37,435 bases of DNA, taken from positions 1-37,435 of the forward strand of contig JAIQBT010000071.1 of the NCBI GenBank assembly GCA_020035195.1, given 5' to 3'. The stretch comes from Methylotenera sp. GTDB lineage: Bacteria; Pseudomonadota; Gammaproteobacteria; Burkholderiales; Methylophilaceae. Both the position numbers and the translations under genes were made by a program. This document shows, in pieces, positions 20,002 through 29,712 of the stretch. Under the pieces are notes generated by a model. It saw only the letters and a program-made list of their open reading frames with translations, ran no database searches and was not told where the DNA came from. Numbering within the stretch: position 1 is the first letter of the stretch; each line of letters starts with the position of its first letter.

Positions 20002-20520
20002 TTAAGCGGCCAATTTAGTTAGCGTAGCGCGGTTATCAATAATTGATAACAATGCCGCATAAGGACTAGCTGCTTTTTTTAGGTTTTCCGTCAACACCGC
20101 AAATACTTTTTTTGCGTCCGATAAAAATACCGTCGCCTCGTTGTCGTCTAAATACGCGGAAAACTCGAGAATTAATGGCAAATAATCCGGCAATTCATTG
20201 CTCATCACTTCCACCCCGTAATCTTTATACAACTCCCCCAAGTCGATTAAAGCCGGACCGCGATTTTTATCGTCGCCAAACAGATGGTGGGTTAGATGCA
20301 GGCTATGCTCTGCCGTCATATCAAAGGTCCGCACATAATCCGCCTGCAATTCCGTCAAAGCCTTACTTTGCAAGTGACTTAAAAATTGCTGTATAGCCTC
20401 ACGTTCAGCTTGGTCTATTTCTGTGCTTAGCTCGGTAAATTCAAGCAACTCAGGGAGATGATCTAGTAACTCTTGATCTGGATAATCCAATAATGTCGAT
20501 AATAATTTGTAAATTTTCAT
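20002..20520 (-). CDS. narJ: Nitrate reductase assembly chaperone
   Basis: Position between narH and narI. YVRTFDMTAEHSLHLTHHLFGDDKNRGPALIDL is a NarJ signature region. Confidence 0.95.
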   Translation of the reverse strand: MKIYKLLSTLLDYPDQELLDHLPELLEFTELSTEIDQAEREAIQQFLSHLQSKALTELQADYVRTFDMTAEHSLHLTHHLFGDDKNRGPALIDLGELYKDYGVEVMSNELPDYLPLILEFSAYLDDNEATVFLSDAKKVFAVLTENLKKAASPYAALLSIIDNRATLTKLAA

Positions 20521-20538
20521 GTTGTTTTCCTCAATGGC

Positions 20539-22089
20539 TTAACTATTATTATCGCTAGCAGGTGCTAAGGTTTTAGGTTCTACCGTGTCTTTGCGTCTAC
20601 GTGGGAATAAGGTGATTTTTGAAACGCCGTGCGAACTGTCGTTACCAAAGTTAAAACCGTTTTGACCTTGGAAACCAAAAGAATCGTCCAAGGTTTCTTC
20701 CGTGTGCCCAGTCGGAATGACAAAACGGTCTTCGTAATTGGCAATGGCTAGGTAGCGGTACATTTCTTTCGCTTGCTCTTCAGTTATGCCAGCAGCATCA
20801 ATCGCACGTGTATCGACTTGACCTTCAACGTGGATAGAGCGCTGGTAACTGCGCATGGCTATCAATTTATTCAAAGCACTTTCAACTGGCTCAGTTTTAC
20901 CGGCTGTGAGCAAATTAGCTAAATACTGCACCGGCAAACGCATGGCGCCTGCCACAGGAATAGCTCCATCCGGGCCGACTGGCAGATTGCCTTGGTCAAT
21001 TTGCGATTGCACAGGCGAGAGTGGTGGCACGTACCAGACCATGGGCAAGGTGCGGAACTCCGGATGCATAGGGAACGCAATTTTCCAATCCATGACCATT
21101 TTCCAAATTGGCGAATTACGCGCCGCCTCAAGCCAATCTTCATTAATACCTTCAAGACGAGCCGCTTTAATAACCTCAGGATCATTCGGATCTAAGAAAA
21201 TACTGCGCTGTGCTTCGTACAGGTCTTGCGTGTCTTCCATGCTGGCGAATTCTTCAATGCGATCTGCGTCATACAGCATAATGCCGTTATAGCGGATGCG
21301 CCCAACACAGGATTCCGAACAAACCGTCGGCATACCTGATTCCACGCGTGGGTAACAGCCTATGCACTTCTCGGCCTTGCCGGATTCCCAGTTATAGAAT
21401 ACTTTTTTATAGGGGCATGAGCTAACACACATGCGCCAACCACGGCATTTATCCTGATCGACCAATACAATACCGTCTTCTTCACGCTTGTAAATAGAGC
21501 CGGATGGACAAGCCGCCACGCATGAGGCATTCAAGCAATGATTGCAAATTCGCGGTAAATACATGTGAAAGGTATTCTCAAACTGACCGTACATCTCCTT
21601 CTGTATGTTATCCATATTCTTGTCTTTACTGCGCTTGTGATACTCGCCGGCCAGGTCGTCTTCCCAATTTGGACCCCAGGTAATTTTCTCCATGGATTTG
21701 CCGGTAATTTGCGAAATGGGCCGCGCGGTGGGCGTAGCCTCAGATAAAGGTGCATTTTGCAAATGCGCGTAATTGTAGGTAAATGGCTCGTAGTAATCGT
21801 CTATTTCTGGCATGTCTGGATTGGCAAAAATGTTAAGTAGCTTACTGGTGCGACTGCCAGACTTGAGTTCCAGCTTGCCGTTTTTAAGCTCCCAACCACC
21901 ATGCCAAATGTCTTGATTTTCCCATTGCTTCGGGTAACCCACGCCAGGCTTAGATTCCACGTTGTTAAACCAAGCGTATTCGACGCCTTTGCGGTTGGTC
22001 CAGACGTTCTTACACGTAACCGAACAGGTATGGCAACCTATGCATTTATCTAAATTAAAGACAAAGGCGAATTGTGCGCGTACTTTCAT
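20539..22089 (-). CDS. narH: Respiratory nitrate reductase beta subunit
   Basis: Fe-S clusters: CIGCHTCSVTCKNVWTNRKG, CNHCLNASCVAACPSGSIYKREEDGIVLVDQDKCRGWRMCVSSCPYKK. Confidence 0.98.
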   Translation of the reverse strand: MKVRAQFAFVFNLDKCIGCHTCSVTCKNVWTNRKGVEYAWFNNVESKPGVGYPKQWENQDIWHGGWELKNGKLELKSGSRTSKLLNIFANPDMPEIDDYYEPFTYNYAHLQNAPLSEATPTARPISQITGKSMEKITWGPNWEDDLAGEYHKRSKDKNMDNIQKEMYGQFENTFHMYLPRICNHCLNASCVAACPSGSIYKREEDGIVLVDQDKCRGWRMCVSSCPYKKVFYNWESGKAEKCIGCYPRVESGMPTVCSESCVGRIRYNGIMLYDADRIEEFASMEDTQDLYEAQRSIFLDPNDPEVIKAARLEGINEDWLEAARNSPIWKMVMDWKIAFPMHPEFRTLPMVWYVPPLSPVQSQIDQGNLPVGPDGAIPVAGAMRLPVQYLANLLTAGKTEPVESALNKLIAMRSYQRSIHVEGQVDTRAIDAAGITEEQAKEMYRYLAIANYEDRFVIPTGHTEETLDDSFGFQGQNGFNFGNDSSHGVSKITLFPRRRKDTVEPKTLAPASDNNS

Positions 22090-22109
22090 AATAATCTCCT
22101 GATGTCCTT

Positions 22110-25100
22110 TTACTTGGCGCTAATGCCAACGGGGTTAAGTTGTGCTTCGCGCTCGTCGGTGAGCGGTCGCTCCAACCAATCGACGTCTTTATCGGCTATT
22201 TTATGCAAGGCCACCATGGTGTCGCGTTGGCATCCCACCGTACCGTAGTAATTGAAGCCATAAGAAAGCTGCGCATAGCCTCCTATCATATTGGTGGGTT
22301 TCATGATGACCCGCGTTACGGAGTTCAAAATGCCGCCGCGTTTGCCGGTAGAAGGTGAGCCTGGCACGTTTACATTTTTTTCCTGTGCGTGGTACATCAT
22401 GGCCATGCCACGCGGCACGCGTTGCGAAACCACCGCCCGCGCCACTGTTGCGCCGTTATGATTGACCGCTTCCACCCAATCGTTATCTTCTATGCCTACT
22501 GATTTTGCATCGTCTTCAGAAAGCCATACGTATGGGCCACCGCGGAACAAGGTCAGCATACGCAGGTTATCTTGGTAAGAAGAATGGATGCCCCATTTGG
22601 AATGCGGCGTAATCCAATTCAAGGCCAAGTGCGGTTTGCTGGTGACGCTGTTAGGTAAGGAATTTAACTCCCCCAAATCAACCATGGGTTTGTAGGTACA
22701 AAAGCCCTCACCAAAATCCAACATCCATTCGTGATCTTGGTAAAAATGAGCGCGTCCTGTCAGCGTGCGAAATGGAATGTGCTCGTGTATATTGGTGTAA
22801 CCCGCCGTGTAAGACACGTGCTCAGATTCAATACCAGACCAAGTAGGCGCGGTAATGATTTTGCGAGGTTGTGCTTGTATGTCTTTGAAGGTGAATTTAT
22901 CTTCATGTCGCCCCGCATACAAATGGTGATGATCCAAGCCGGTCTTTTTCGACAAGGATGACCACGATTTGTGGGCGACTTCACCATTGGTTTCGGGTGC
23001 CATGCGCATTACAGAATCGCACACCTCTATGTCCTCAGCCAAGGATGGCATACCAAAAGAAATGCCTGGCTCTTTCACCGTGGAATTGTGTTTTTTAAGC
23101 TCCTCATACTCTTGATCGGTGTTCCAATCTATACCTTTAATGTTATTGCCAAGCTTGGTCATTAAAGGCCCTAGGGCGATGAATTTACGGTAAGTGTCGC
23201 CGTATGCGCGCTCCACCACTTTGATAATCGCCATGGTTTTGCCTGGGATGGGTTCGCAGTCGCCTTCTTTCCAATTCTTCACTTCGCCAAAAGGTTGAGC
23301 CAATTCACCAGCCGTATCATGTTGCATAGGTAAGGCCACCACTTCGTGTTTGGTGCCCAAATGCTTTTCCGCTAGTGGCGAGAAAGTTTTTGCCAGGGAT
23401 TTGAAAATTTGCCAATCCGATTTAGATTCCCAGCCTGGAGAAACCGCTTCAGAAAGTGGGTGTATGAATGGGTGCATGTCCGTGGTATTTAAGTCGTTCT
23501 TTTCATACCAAGTGGCGGTAGGCAAAATAATATCCGAATAAGCGCCCGTAGAATTAAGGCGGAAATTGATGTCCACCATTAAATCCAATTTGGCTATGGG
23601 GGCATCTTCGTGCCATTTCACTTCTTTATTAATCCGCCCTGCACCCGACTCTTGTAATACGCCATTTTGCGCACCTAATAAATGCTTAAGGAAGTACTCG
23701 TGGCCTTTTGCCGAAGAGCCAATCAAATTAGCCCGCCATACAAATAAGTTACGCGGCCAATTTACTGGATTGTCCGGATCAGCGTACGCCACATCCAACT
23801 CACCGGACTTCATCTGGGCAGCAATGTATTTACTGACCGAAGCTTCATCGGTAGCACCGCTACTAAAAGCTTCTTCCGCCAACTCAATTGGATTGCGGTT
23901 GAAGTTAGGCATAGAAGGCAACCAGCCCATACGAGCCGCCTTAACGTTGTAATCAGCAATCGAATTGCCCTTATTCTTGCCCTTGCCAGCTGGCGACAAC
24001 AAACTGTCGGCGTTGAGTGTTTCATAACGCCACTGATCAGTATGGAAATACCAATAAGAAGTAGAGTTCGTATGGCGCGGAGGCCGCATCCAATCTAAGG
24101 CGAAAGCAATAGGAGCCCAACCTGCTTGTGGCCTAAGCTTTTCTTGACCGACGTAATGTGCCCAACCACCCCCTGATTGACCAACGCAACCACACATGTG
24201 TAGCAAATTCATGATGGCGCGATAAGCCAAATCATTGTGGTACCAATGGTTAATTGCGGCGCCCATGATAACCATGGATTTACCCTTGGTTTTAGAAGCA
24301 TTGTAGGCAAATTCACGTCCCGTACGCTCGATATCAGCGGCTTTCACCCCGGTGACTTTTTCCGCCCATGCAGGAGTGTAGGCCACATTGGCATCGGCAT
24401 AACTGCTGGCCACATTCTCACCACCCAAACCACGGTCTATGCCGTACTGTGCAATCTGCAAGTCGAACACCGTTGCCACCAATACCTCATCACCATTGGC
24501 CAATTTAACTTTTCTAGCTGGAATATTTCTGTAGAGCAGTTCAGCTTCACCGTGAGTAAAATGTGGGAATCCCACAGAAATCACTTTGTCTCTGTCATCG
24601 ATACAAGACAGTTCAGCGACGATTTCACGGCTGTCAGCCTGTTCCAATAAGTTCCACTTACCTTCCTCGCCCCAGCGAAAGCCTATGCTGCCATTGGGCG
24701 CCACAAAAGCGCAGGACTTACGGTCAAAGACGATGGTTTTCCATTCAGTATTATTGGTTTCACCTAATGCCCCATCAAAATCCGATGCGCGTAAAAACCG
24801 ATCAGACACGAAGCCATCACCTTGTTTACGTAACATGACTTGCATAGGTAAATCCGTATATTTACGGGCATAATCTTGAAAATAAGCATCCTGCGCATTG
24901 ATGTAAAACTCTTTTAAGGCCACGTGCCCCATAGCCAAAAAGGCTGCAGCATCCGTTCCTTGTTTGATCGGCATCCATAAATCAGAGAACTTGCAGAATT
25001 CAGCATAATCTGGTGCCATGGCGACGATTTTTGCGCCTTTATAACGCACCTCTGATGCAAAATGAGCATCTGGGGTCCGCGTCATGGGCAGATTCGCCCC

Positions 25101-25871
25101 GGTAATAATGATGTAGGTTGAGTTATACCAGTCTGCCGCTTCCGGCACGTCGGTCTGCTCACCCCAAGTCTGCGGACTGGCCGCGGGCAAATCACAATAC
25201 CAATCGTAAAAAGATCCGCAGGCCGCACCGATGAGGGAAAGGAATCGGGAGCCTGCGGCGTAAGAAATCATGGACATCGCTGGGATCGGGGAAAAACCAA
25301 AAATTCGATCTGGGCCCCATTTTTTGATGGTGTAAACGTTGGCGGCGGCGATAATTTCATTCACCTCATCCCAAGAAGTACGGACAAATCCCCCTAAGCC
25401 ACGGACAGCTGTATAGGCTTTACGTTTAGTGGCATCGGATTGTATGGCCGCCCAAGCCTCTACTGGATCCTTGCCGCTCATGCGCTCAATGCGATACATG
25501 TCCAGCAATCGGCCGCGTATCAAGGGATGTTTTATCCGGTGCGGGCTGTATAAGTACCAAGAAAATGATGCCCCGCGCTGACAACCACGCGGCTCATGGT
25601 CGGGCAAGTCATCACGTGTGCGCGGGTAATCGGTTTGTTGCATTTCAAATGACACCAAACCATTCTTAACAAAAATCTTCCAGGAACAACCGCCGGTACA
25701 ATTCACACCGTGTGTGGAGCGCACCACTTTATCGTGTTGCCAACGGTGGCGATAAGCATCTTCCCATTGACGATCTTCGTTAGTAACAATGCCGTGTTCA
25801 TTAGAGAAGGTGGCTTTTACCTTGTCAAAAAATTTCAGCCTATCCAAAAAGTGACTCATGTTTCTCTCCAT
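22110..25871 (-). CDS. narG: Respiratory nitrate reductase alpha subunit (alternative start at the internal MSHFLDRL, about 25859)
   Basis: RWQHDKVVRSTHGVNCTGGCSWKIFVKNGLV...QQTDYPRTRDDLPDHEPRGCQRGASFSWYLYSPHR, a clear NarG N-terminus. Confidence 0.98.
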   Translation of the reverse strand: MERNMSHFLDRLKFFDKVKATFSNEHGIVTNEDRQWEDAYRHRWQHDKVVRSTHGVNCTGGCSWKIFVKNGLVSFEMQQTDYPRTRDDLPDHEPRGCQRGASFSWYLYSPHRIKHPLIRGRLLDMYRIERMSGKDPVEAWAAIQSDATKRKAYTAVRGLGGFVRTSWDEVNEIIAAANVYTIKKWGPDRIFGFSPIPAMSMISYAAGSRFLSLIGAACGSFYDWYCDLPAASPQTWGEQTDVPEAADWYNSTYIIITGANLPMTRTPDAHFASEVRYKGAKIVAMAPDYAEFCKFSDLWMPIKQGTDAAAFLAMGHVALKEFYINAQDAYFQDYARKYTDLPMQVMLRKQGDGFVSDRFLRASDFDGALGETNNTEWKTIVFDRKSCAFVAPNGSIGFRWGEEGKWNLLEQADSREIVAELSCIDDRDKVISVGFPHFTHGEAELLYRNIPARKVKLANGDEVLVATVFDLQIAQYGIDRGLGGENVASSYADANVAYTPAWAEKVTGVKAADIERTGREFAYNASKTKGKSMVIMGAAINHWYHNDLAYRAIMNLLHMCGCVGQSGGGWAHYVGQEKLRPQAGWAPIAFALDWMRPPRHTNSTSYWYFHTDQWRYETLNADSLLSPAGKGKNKGNSIADYNVKAARMGWLPSMPNFNRNPIELAEEAFSSGATDEASVSKYIAAQMKSGELDVAYADPDNPVNWPRNLFVWRANLIGSSAKGHEYFLKHLLGAQNGVLQESGAGRINKEVKWHEDAPIAKLDLMVDINFRLNSTGAYSDIILPTATWYEKNDLNTTDMHPFIHPLSEAVSPGWESKSDWQIFKSLAKTFSPLAEKHLGTKHEVVALPMQHDTAGELAQPFGEVKNWKEGDCEPIPGKTMAIIKVVERAYGDTYRKFIALGPLMTKLGNNIKGIDWNTDQEYEELKKHNSTVKEPGISFGMPSLAEDIEVCDSVMRMAPETNGEVAHKSWSSLSKKTGLDHHHLYAGRHEDKFTFKDIQAQPRKIITAPTWSGIESEHVSYTAGYTNIHEHIPFRTLTGRAHFYQDHEWMLDFGEGFCTYKPMVDLGELNSLPNSVTSKPHLALNWITPHSKWGIHSSYQDNLRMLTLFRGGPYVWLSEDDAKSVGIEDNDWVEAVNHNGATVARAVVSQRVPRGMAMMYHAQEKNVNVPGSPSTGKRGGILNSVTRVIMKPTNMIGGYAQLSYGFNYYGTVGCQRDTMVALHKIADKDVDWLERPLTDEREAQLNPVGISAK

Positions 25872-25936
25872 ACTGCCGCCGTGCGGCGATTATCATTCGT
25901 TTATAGTCGGCAACAATGGCCGGCCTGCTCACTTCA

Positions 25937-27547
25937 TTAGGGATTTTTTATTTCAGCACCGGCGCGTAAATAGAACCACCAGTTCAACAACAAACACAGC
26001 GCATAAAACACGGCGAAGCCATACATTGCCATCTCTGGCGTGCCTGCTTTGATTTGCCCTTTAATCACTTCTGGAGCGATGAATGACCCGTAAGCGGCCA
26101 CCGCAGAGGTCCAACCCAATACCGGGCCGGCCTGTACGCGATCAAAGATGACGCCCACTGTTCTAAAGGTAGAGCCATTACCTAAGCCTGTTGCAGCAAA
26201 CAACACGACAAAGGTCAGTAAAAACTGGTTAAAGTAAATCTCTGGTGTGGCTGAGTGATAGGCTTGCATCATGACGTGTCCGGCATAAATAGAAGCCAAA
26301 ACCATCGCCGCGGAAATAACTTGGGTGACAATGGACCCGCCGACCTTGTCTGAAATCCAACCACCTACTGGGCGAATTAGCGCACCAACAAAAGGGCCTA
26401 TCCAAGCATAGGTGAGCGCAGACGGTGCATTAGGATTCTTAATATGCATCCAAATGCCGCCAGCGGCATCAAAAATATGTTTATCGCCAAAAATGACCGT
26501 GATTGATAAAGGCAATGCCATGGAAAAACCGATGAAAGAACCAAAGGTAACCAAATACAAGGCCGTCATAGACCAAGTGTGCTTGTTTTTAAAAATAGAG
26601 AACTGCTTGGCGATATTTTCTTTCATGCTACCAAAGGCGGCCAGCTTCATGATCAACAAGGTGCTGACAATAATCAGCGGCATAGCCAGCCACATATTCA
26701 GTAAACCTAAGCCAGTCGGCGCTGGTAAATAAAGATATAAGCCAGCAATAGCAGGTAAGAAAGCCAGCGTATAAAGCCAGATTATTTTTATAAAAGAAGT
26801 AAAAGTACTGCGTGCATCTGCTGATATTGGCAACAGGTTGTTCATGCCGCAGAAGCTAAGTACCGCTAACGGAAATAGAAGTAACAGCCAGGTGAAACCA
26901 GCGTTTTGAATAAATGTTGGCGTGCCTGCAGGAATCTTTCCAAAAATCCAGCCACTGTCCTTTACTAGCACAGTGGCGTCACCACCTAAAGCACCAAACA
27001 CCCCAACCGTCATTACCAATGGGATGAGAATCTGCATGGTGGTTACACCAAAATTACCTAGGCCTGCATTTAGTCCTAAGGCGGTTCCCTGCAAACGTTT
27101 AGGGAAAAATGTGCTGATATTGCTCATAGAGCTGGCAAAATTCCCACCACCTACACCAGACCAAAGTGCCATCAATTGAAATGTCCACAACGGCCACTCT
27201 GGATGTTGCAAAACAACACCAGTTCCGATAGCCGGACTTAACAGCATAGCGGTTGTCAGAAAAATGGTATTACGGCCACCGGCCAACCTAATCAAGAATG
27301 ATGCGGGGATACGCATGGTGGCGCCAGCCAAACCGGATATAGCCGTCAAGGTAAACAACTCATCTTTACTAAACGGAAAACCAAGATTACTCATTTGCAC
27401 GGCAATAATGCCCCACATCAACCAGACAGCAAAACCACAAAGTAAAGCTGGCACCGAAATCCACAAATTACGGTAAGCTATTTTTTTACCTGTAGACTCC
27501 CAAAAGGCTTTGTCTTCTACGTTCCATGCTTCAACATTCGCTGCCAT
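25937..27547 (-). CDS. narK2: NarK-type nitrate/nitrite MFS transporter, second copy (536 aa)
   Basis: MFS fold. NarK motifs GVGGGNFASSMSNISTFFPKRLQGTALGLNAGLGNFGV, and GLGNGSTFRTVGVIF near the C-terminus. Confidence 0.93.
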   Translation of the reverse strand: MAANVEAWNVEDKAFWESTGKKIAYRNLWISVPALLCGFAVWLMWGIIAVQMSNLGFPFSKDELFTLTAISGLAGATMRIPASFLIRLAGGRNTIFLTTAMLLSPAIGTGVVLQHPEWPLWTFQLMALWSGVGGGNFASSMSNISTFFPKRLQGTALGLNAGLGNFGVTTMQILIPLVMTVGVFGALGGDATVLVKDSGWIFGKIPAGTPTFIQNAGFTWLLLLFPLAVLSFCGMNNLLPISADARSTFTSFIKIIWLYTLAFLPAIAGLYLYLPAPTGLGLLNMWLAMPLIIVSTLLIMKLAAFGSMKENIAKQFSIFKNKHTWSMTALYLVTFGSFIGFSMALPLSITVIFGDKHIFDAAGGIWMHIKNPNAPSALTYAWIGPFVGALIRPVGGWISDKVGGSIVTQVISAAMVLASIYAGHVMMQAYHSATPEIYFNQFLLTFVVLFAATGLGNGSTFRTVGVIFDRVQAGPVLGWTSAVAAYGSFIAPEVIKGQIKAGTPEMAMYGFAVFYALCLLLNWWFYLRAGAEIKNP

Positions 27548-27557
27548 CCCGTTCTCC

Positions 27558-28826
27558 CTAAATTGTTACCGCTTTATTTTTTGCTTGACGTTCGTGATGC
27601 CTACCGATTTTCACTGGGCGCACTTCTGTCCAATACATCCAAATTAGCGATACCCATACAATCCCGAACATCAACATAAAGGCCGACGAACGTACGCCTG
27701 TCAGGTCAACTAAAGCGCCAAACATAATAGGCATTAAAAAACCACCCATGCCGCCTGCCAATCCCACCACGCCAGAAACCACGCCTATGTTTTGTGGGTA
27801 ATCATCGGAGATGTACTTAAATACCGATGCTTTACCTATCGCAAAAGCGATGCCCATGGTAAACATGATGATGGTGAAGAGTTTGGCTGTTAGGCCAACA
27901 TGAAAAGTCTGCGTACCTTTCACGGTAAGTATGGAAATGTCAGTTTGCGGGTAAGACAAAAAGAATAAACAGACCAAGGATACCCAGAGCACCCACCATG
28001 TAATGGTGTGTGCTCCGAATTTGTCAGAAAAATAACCGCCAACCGCACGGAGTAAACCACCGGGGATACTGAAAGCGGCAGCCATCAAGGCGGCGCTCTT
28101 TAGGTCAAAACCATATTCCGTGATGTAGTACTTCGTCATCCACAGGGCTAAAGCAACGTAACCACCAAACACAATCGAGTAATACTGGCTGTACTTCCAT
28201 ACTTTAGGGTCTTTTAAAACCGCCAACTGCTCACGCATGCTTACCGTGCTGCTATTCTTATGAGCTGGATCGGAGTAAGTAAACAACCAAAACAGCAGGG
28301 TCGTAAAAAACATCAAAACCGCATAGACCTGTGGCACCATAGTCCAACCATAGGCAACAACAATGAGGGGAGCGACTAACTTAGTTACAGCGGCACCGGT
28401 ATTGCCTGCGCCAAAAATACCCATAGCTAAACCTTGTCTATTTTTTGGAAACCACCGAGCACAATAGGCAATCCCTACGGTAAAGGAGCCCCCAGCGATA
28501 CCAACAAAAAGACCTGTCATGAGAAATTGCCAATATTCCGTACATCTGGAAATTAGATAAATAGGCGCCACGGTCGACAACATCAAACTAAAGAACACCA
28601 ACCGCCCACCGAACTTGTCAGTCCACATACCTAATGGAAGTCGAATGAGCGAACCAGTGAGTACCGGCATTGCGATTAAGATGCCAAACTGCGTTTCATT
28701 TAGGCTCAACATAGCTTTGATCGGAATGCCAATCACGGCAAACATCATCCAGATCATGAAACACACCGTAAAAGAAAGTGTGCTCATACCAACGACTGAC
28801 CAAGCTTTATATTGTTGTGTAGCCAT
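27558..28826 (-). CDS. narK1: NarK-type nitrate/nitrite MFS transporter, first copy (422 aa)
   Basis: MFS with NNP-family motif GIAGGSFTVGIAYCARWFPKNRQGLAMGIFGAGNTGAA. First gene of the nar operon. Confidence 0.92.
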   Translation of the reverse strand: MATQQYKAWSVVGMSTLSFTVCFMIWMMFAVIGIPIKAMLSLNETQFGILIAMPVLTGSLIRLPLGMWTDKFGGRLVFFSLMLSTVAPIYLISRCTEYWQFLMTGLFVGIAGGSFTVGIAYCARWFPKNRQGLAMGIFGAGNTGAAVTKLVAPLIVVAYGWTMVPQVYAVLMFFTTLLFWLFTYSDPAHKNSSTVSMREQLAVLKDPKVWKYSQYYSIVFGGYVALALWMTKYYITEYGFDLKSAALMAAAFSIPGGLLRAVGGYFSDKFGAHTITWWVLWVSLVCLFFLSYPQTDISILTVKGTQTFHVGLTAKLFTIIMFTMGIAFAIGKASVFKYISDDYPQNIGVVSGVVGLAGGMGGFLMPIMFGALVDLTGVRSSAFMLMFGIVWVSLIWMYWTEVRPVKIGRHHERQAKNKAVTI

Positions 28827-28888
28827 CTACGCCTCCTGTAGCAATCATTGCTTGATCAACAAACGATTTGCCGATCAATTACAGAGCG

Positions 28889-28894
28889 ATTCTA
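28889..28894 (-). promoter_or_regulatory. Putative -10 element of the narK1 promoter (TAGAAT on minus strand)
   Basis: TAGAAT lies downstream of the FNR-type box. A TSS near 28882 would place the box centre at about -41. Confidence 0.6.
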
Positions 28895-28915
28895 CGAGAG
28901 GGTTTATTTGCCCGA

Positions 28916-28929
28916 TTGACTTACATCAA
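28916..28929 (-). promoter_or_regulatory. FNR/ANR-type binding site upstream of narK1 (TTGATGTAAGTCAA on minus strand)
   Basis: Matches TTGAT-N4-ATCAA with one deviation (G in GTCAA). Located 90 bp upstream of the narK1 start. Confidence 0.8.
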
Positions 28930-28964
28930 ATCGGCGCTAATCAAAAGTAGGGTTTGCATGAAGC

Positions 28965-29000
28965 AAAAGAACTAGCTAATTGTTATTAGCTAGTTCTTTT
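28965..29000. terminator. Perfect 16-bp-stem hairpin downstream of narL, probable terminator
   Basis: aaaagaactagctaat-tgtt-attagctagttctttt: perfect inverted repeat with a 4-nt loop and T-rich 3' end on either strand, 26 bp past the narL stop. Confidence 0.75.
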
Positions 29001-29025
29001 GGATGAGACAGCGTGGACAGGAGAA

Positions 29026-29712
29026 TTACGGCTGTGGGCGAATCAAGCCATGCTCAACAGCAAACACTGCGGCCTGAACACGGCTAGATAAATTGAGTTT
29101 ACGCAGTATGCCCTGCATATGAATTTTAACGGTAGATTCCACCAAATCAAGACTACGGGCAATTTCTTTATTGCTAGCACCACGTGCCAGAAGAAGCATG
29201 ACTTCGCGCTCACGTGGTGAAAGTTTTTCCAAGCTGACCTGCGCATGGCTACTGTCTTTAGCCGGCTGGCGTATGGCATCGGCCAACTTATTCGCCATAA
29301 GCGGCGACATCACTGATTCAGCCTTGGCTGCCCGACGTATGGCGTCCAATAAAAAATCGGTTTCTATATTTTTTAACAAATAGCCGCGTGCGCCAGCACG
29401 CAAGGCCTCTAACAAATCCTCGGCATCTTCTGATACGGTCAACATGATAATTTGCGCCAACGGCACTTCTTCACGCAATAAGGAAATGATTTGCAATCCA
29501 CTGGTAAGCGGCATATGCAAATCCAGCAAAACAACATCCGGCCGCAACTTTTTGGCGCTTTTAACACCATCCAAGCCATCCCCTGCTTCGCCCACCACTT
29601 CGAAACCAGCTTGACGCTCTAATAACAGTTTGATGCCACTACGAAACAATGTGTGGTCATCAATAATTAAGACTCGTATCGCATTCATAAGTAGCGCTTT
29701 TCTCTTGGTCAT
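29026..29712 (-). CDS. narL: Nitrate/nitrite response regulator NarL (likely start MNAIRVLIIDDH at about 29688, or the upstream MTKRK)
   Basis: Receiver domain VLIIDDHTLFRSGIKLLLERQ...DVVLLDLHMP and a LuxR-type HTH LSPREREVMLLLARGASNKEIARSLDLVESTVKIHMQGILRKL. Confidence 0.93.
   Translation of the reverse strand: MTKRKALLMNAIRVLIIDDHTLFRSGIKLLLERQAGFEVVGEAGDGLDGVKSAKKLRPDVVLLDLHMPLTSGLQIISLLREEVPLAQIIMLTVSEDAEDLLEALRAGARGYLLKNIETDFLLDAIRRAAKAESVMSPLMANKLADAIRQPAKDSSHAQVSLEKLSPREREVMLLLARGASNKEIARSLDLVESTVKIHMQGILRKLNLSSRVQAAVFAVEHGLIRPQP

Noticed and set aside
20855-21292. 145-aa plus-strand ORF
   Set aside because: Antisense to the conserved narH; no independent coding evidence.
28945-28952. 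Possible NarL heptamer (TACTTTT on minus strand) upstream of the narK1 FNR box
   Set aside because: Only 6 of 7 matches to TACYYMT and no convincing paired 7-2-7 site; a 7-mer this degenerate occurs by chance.
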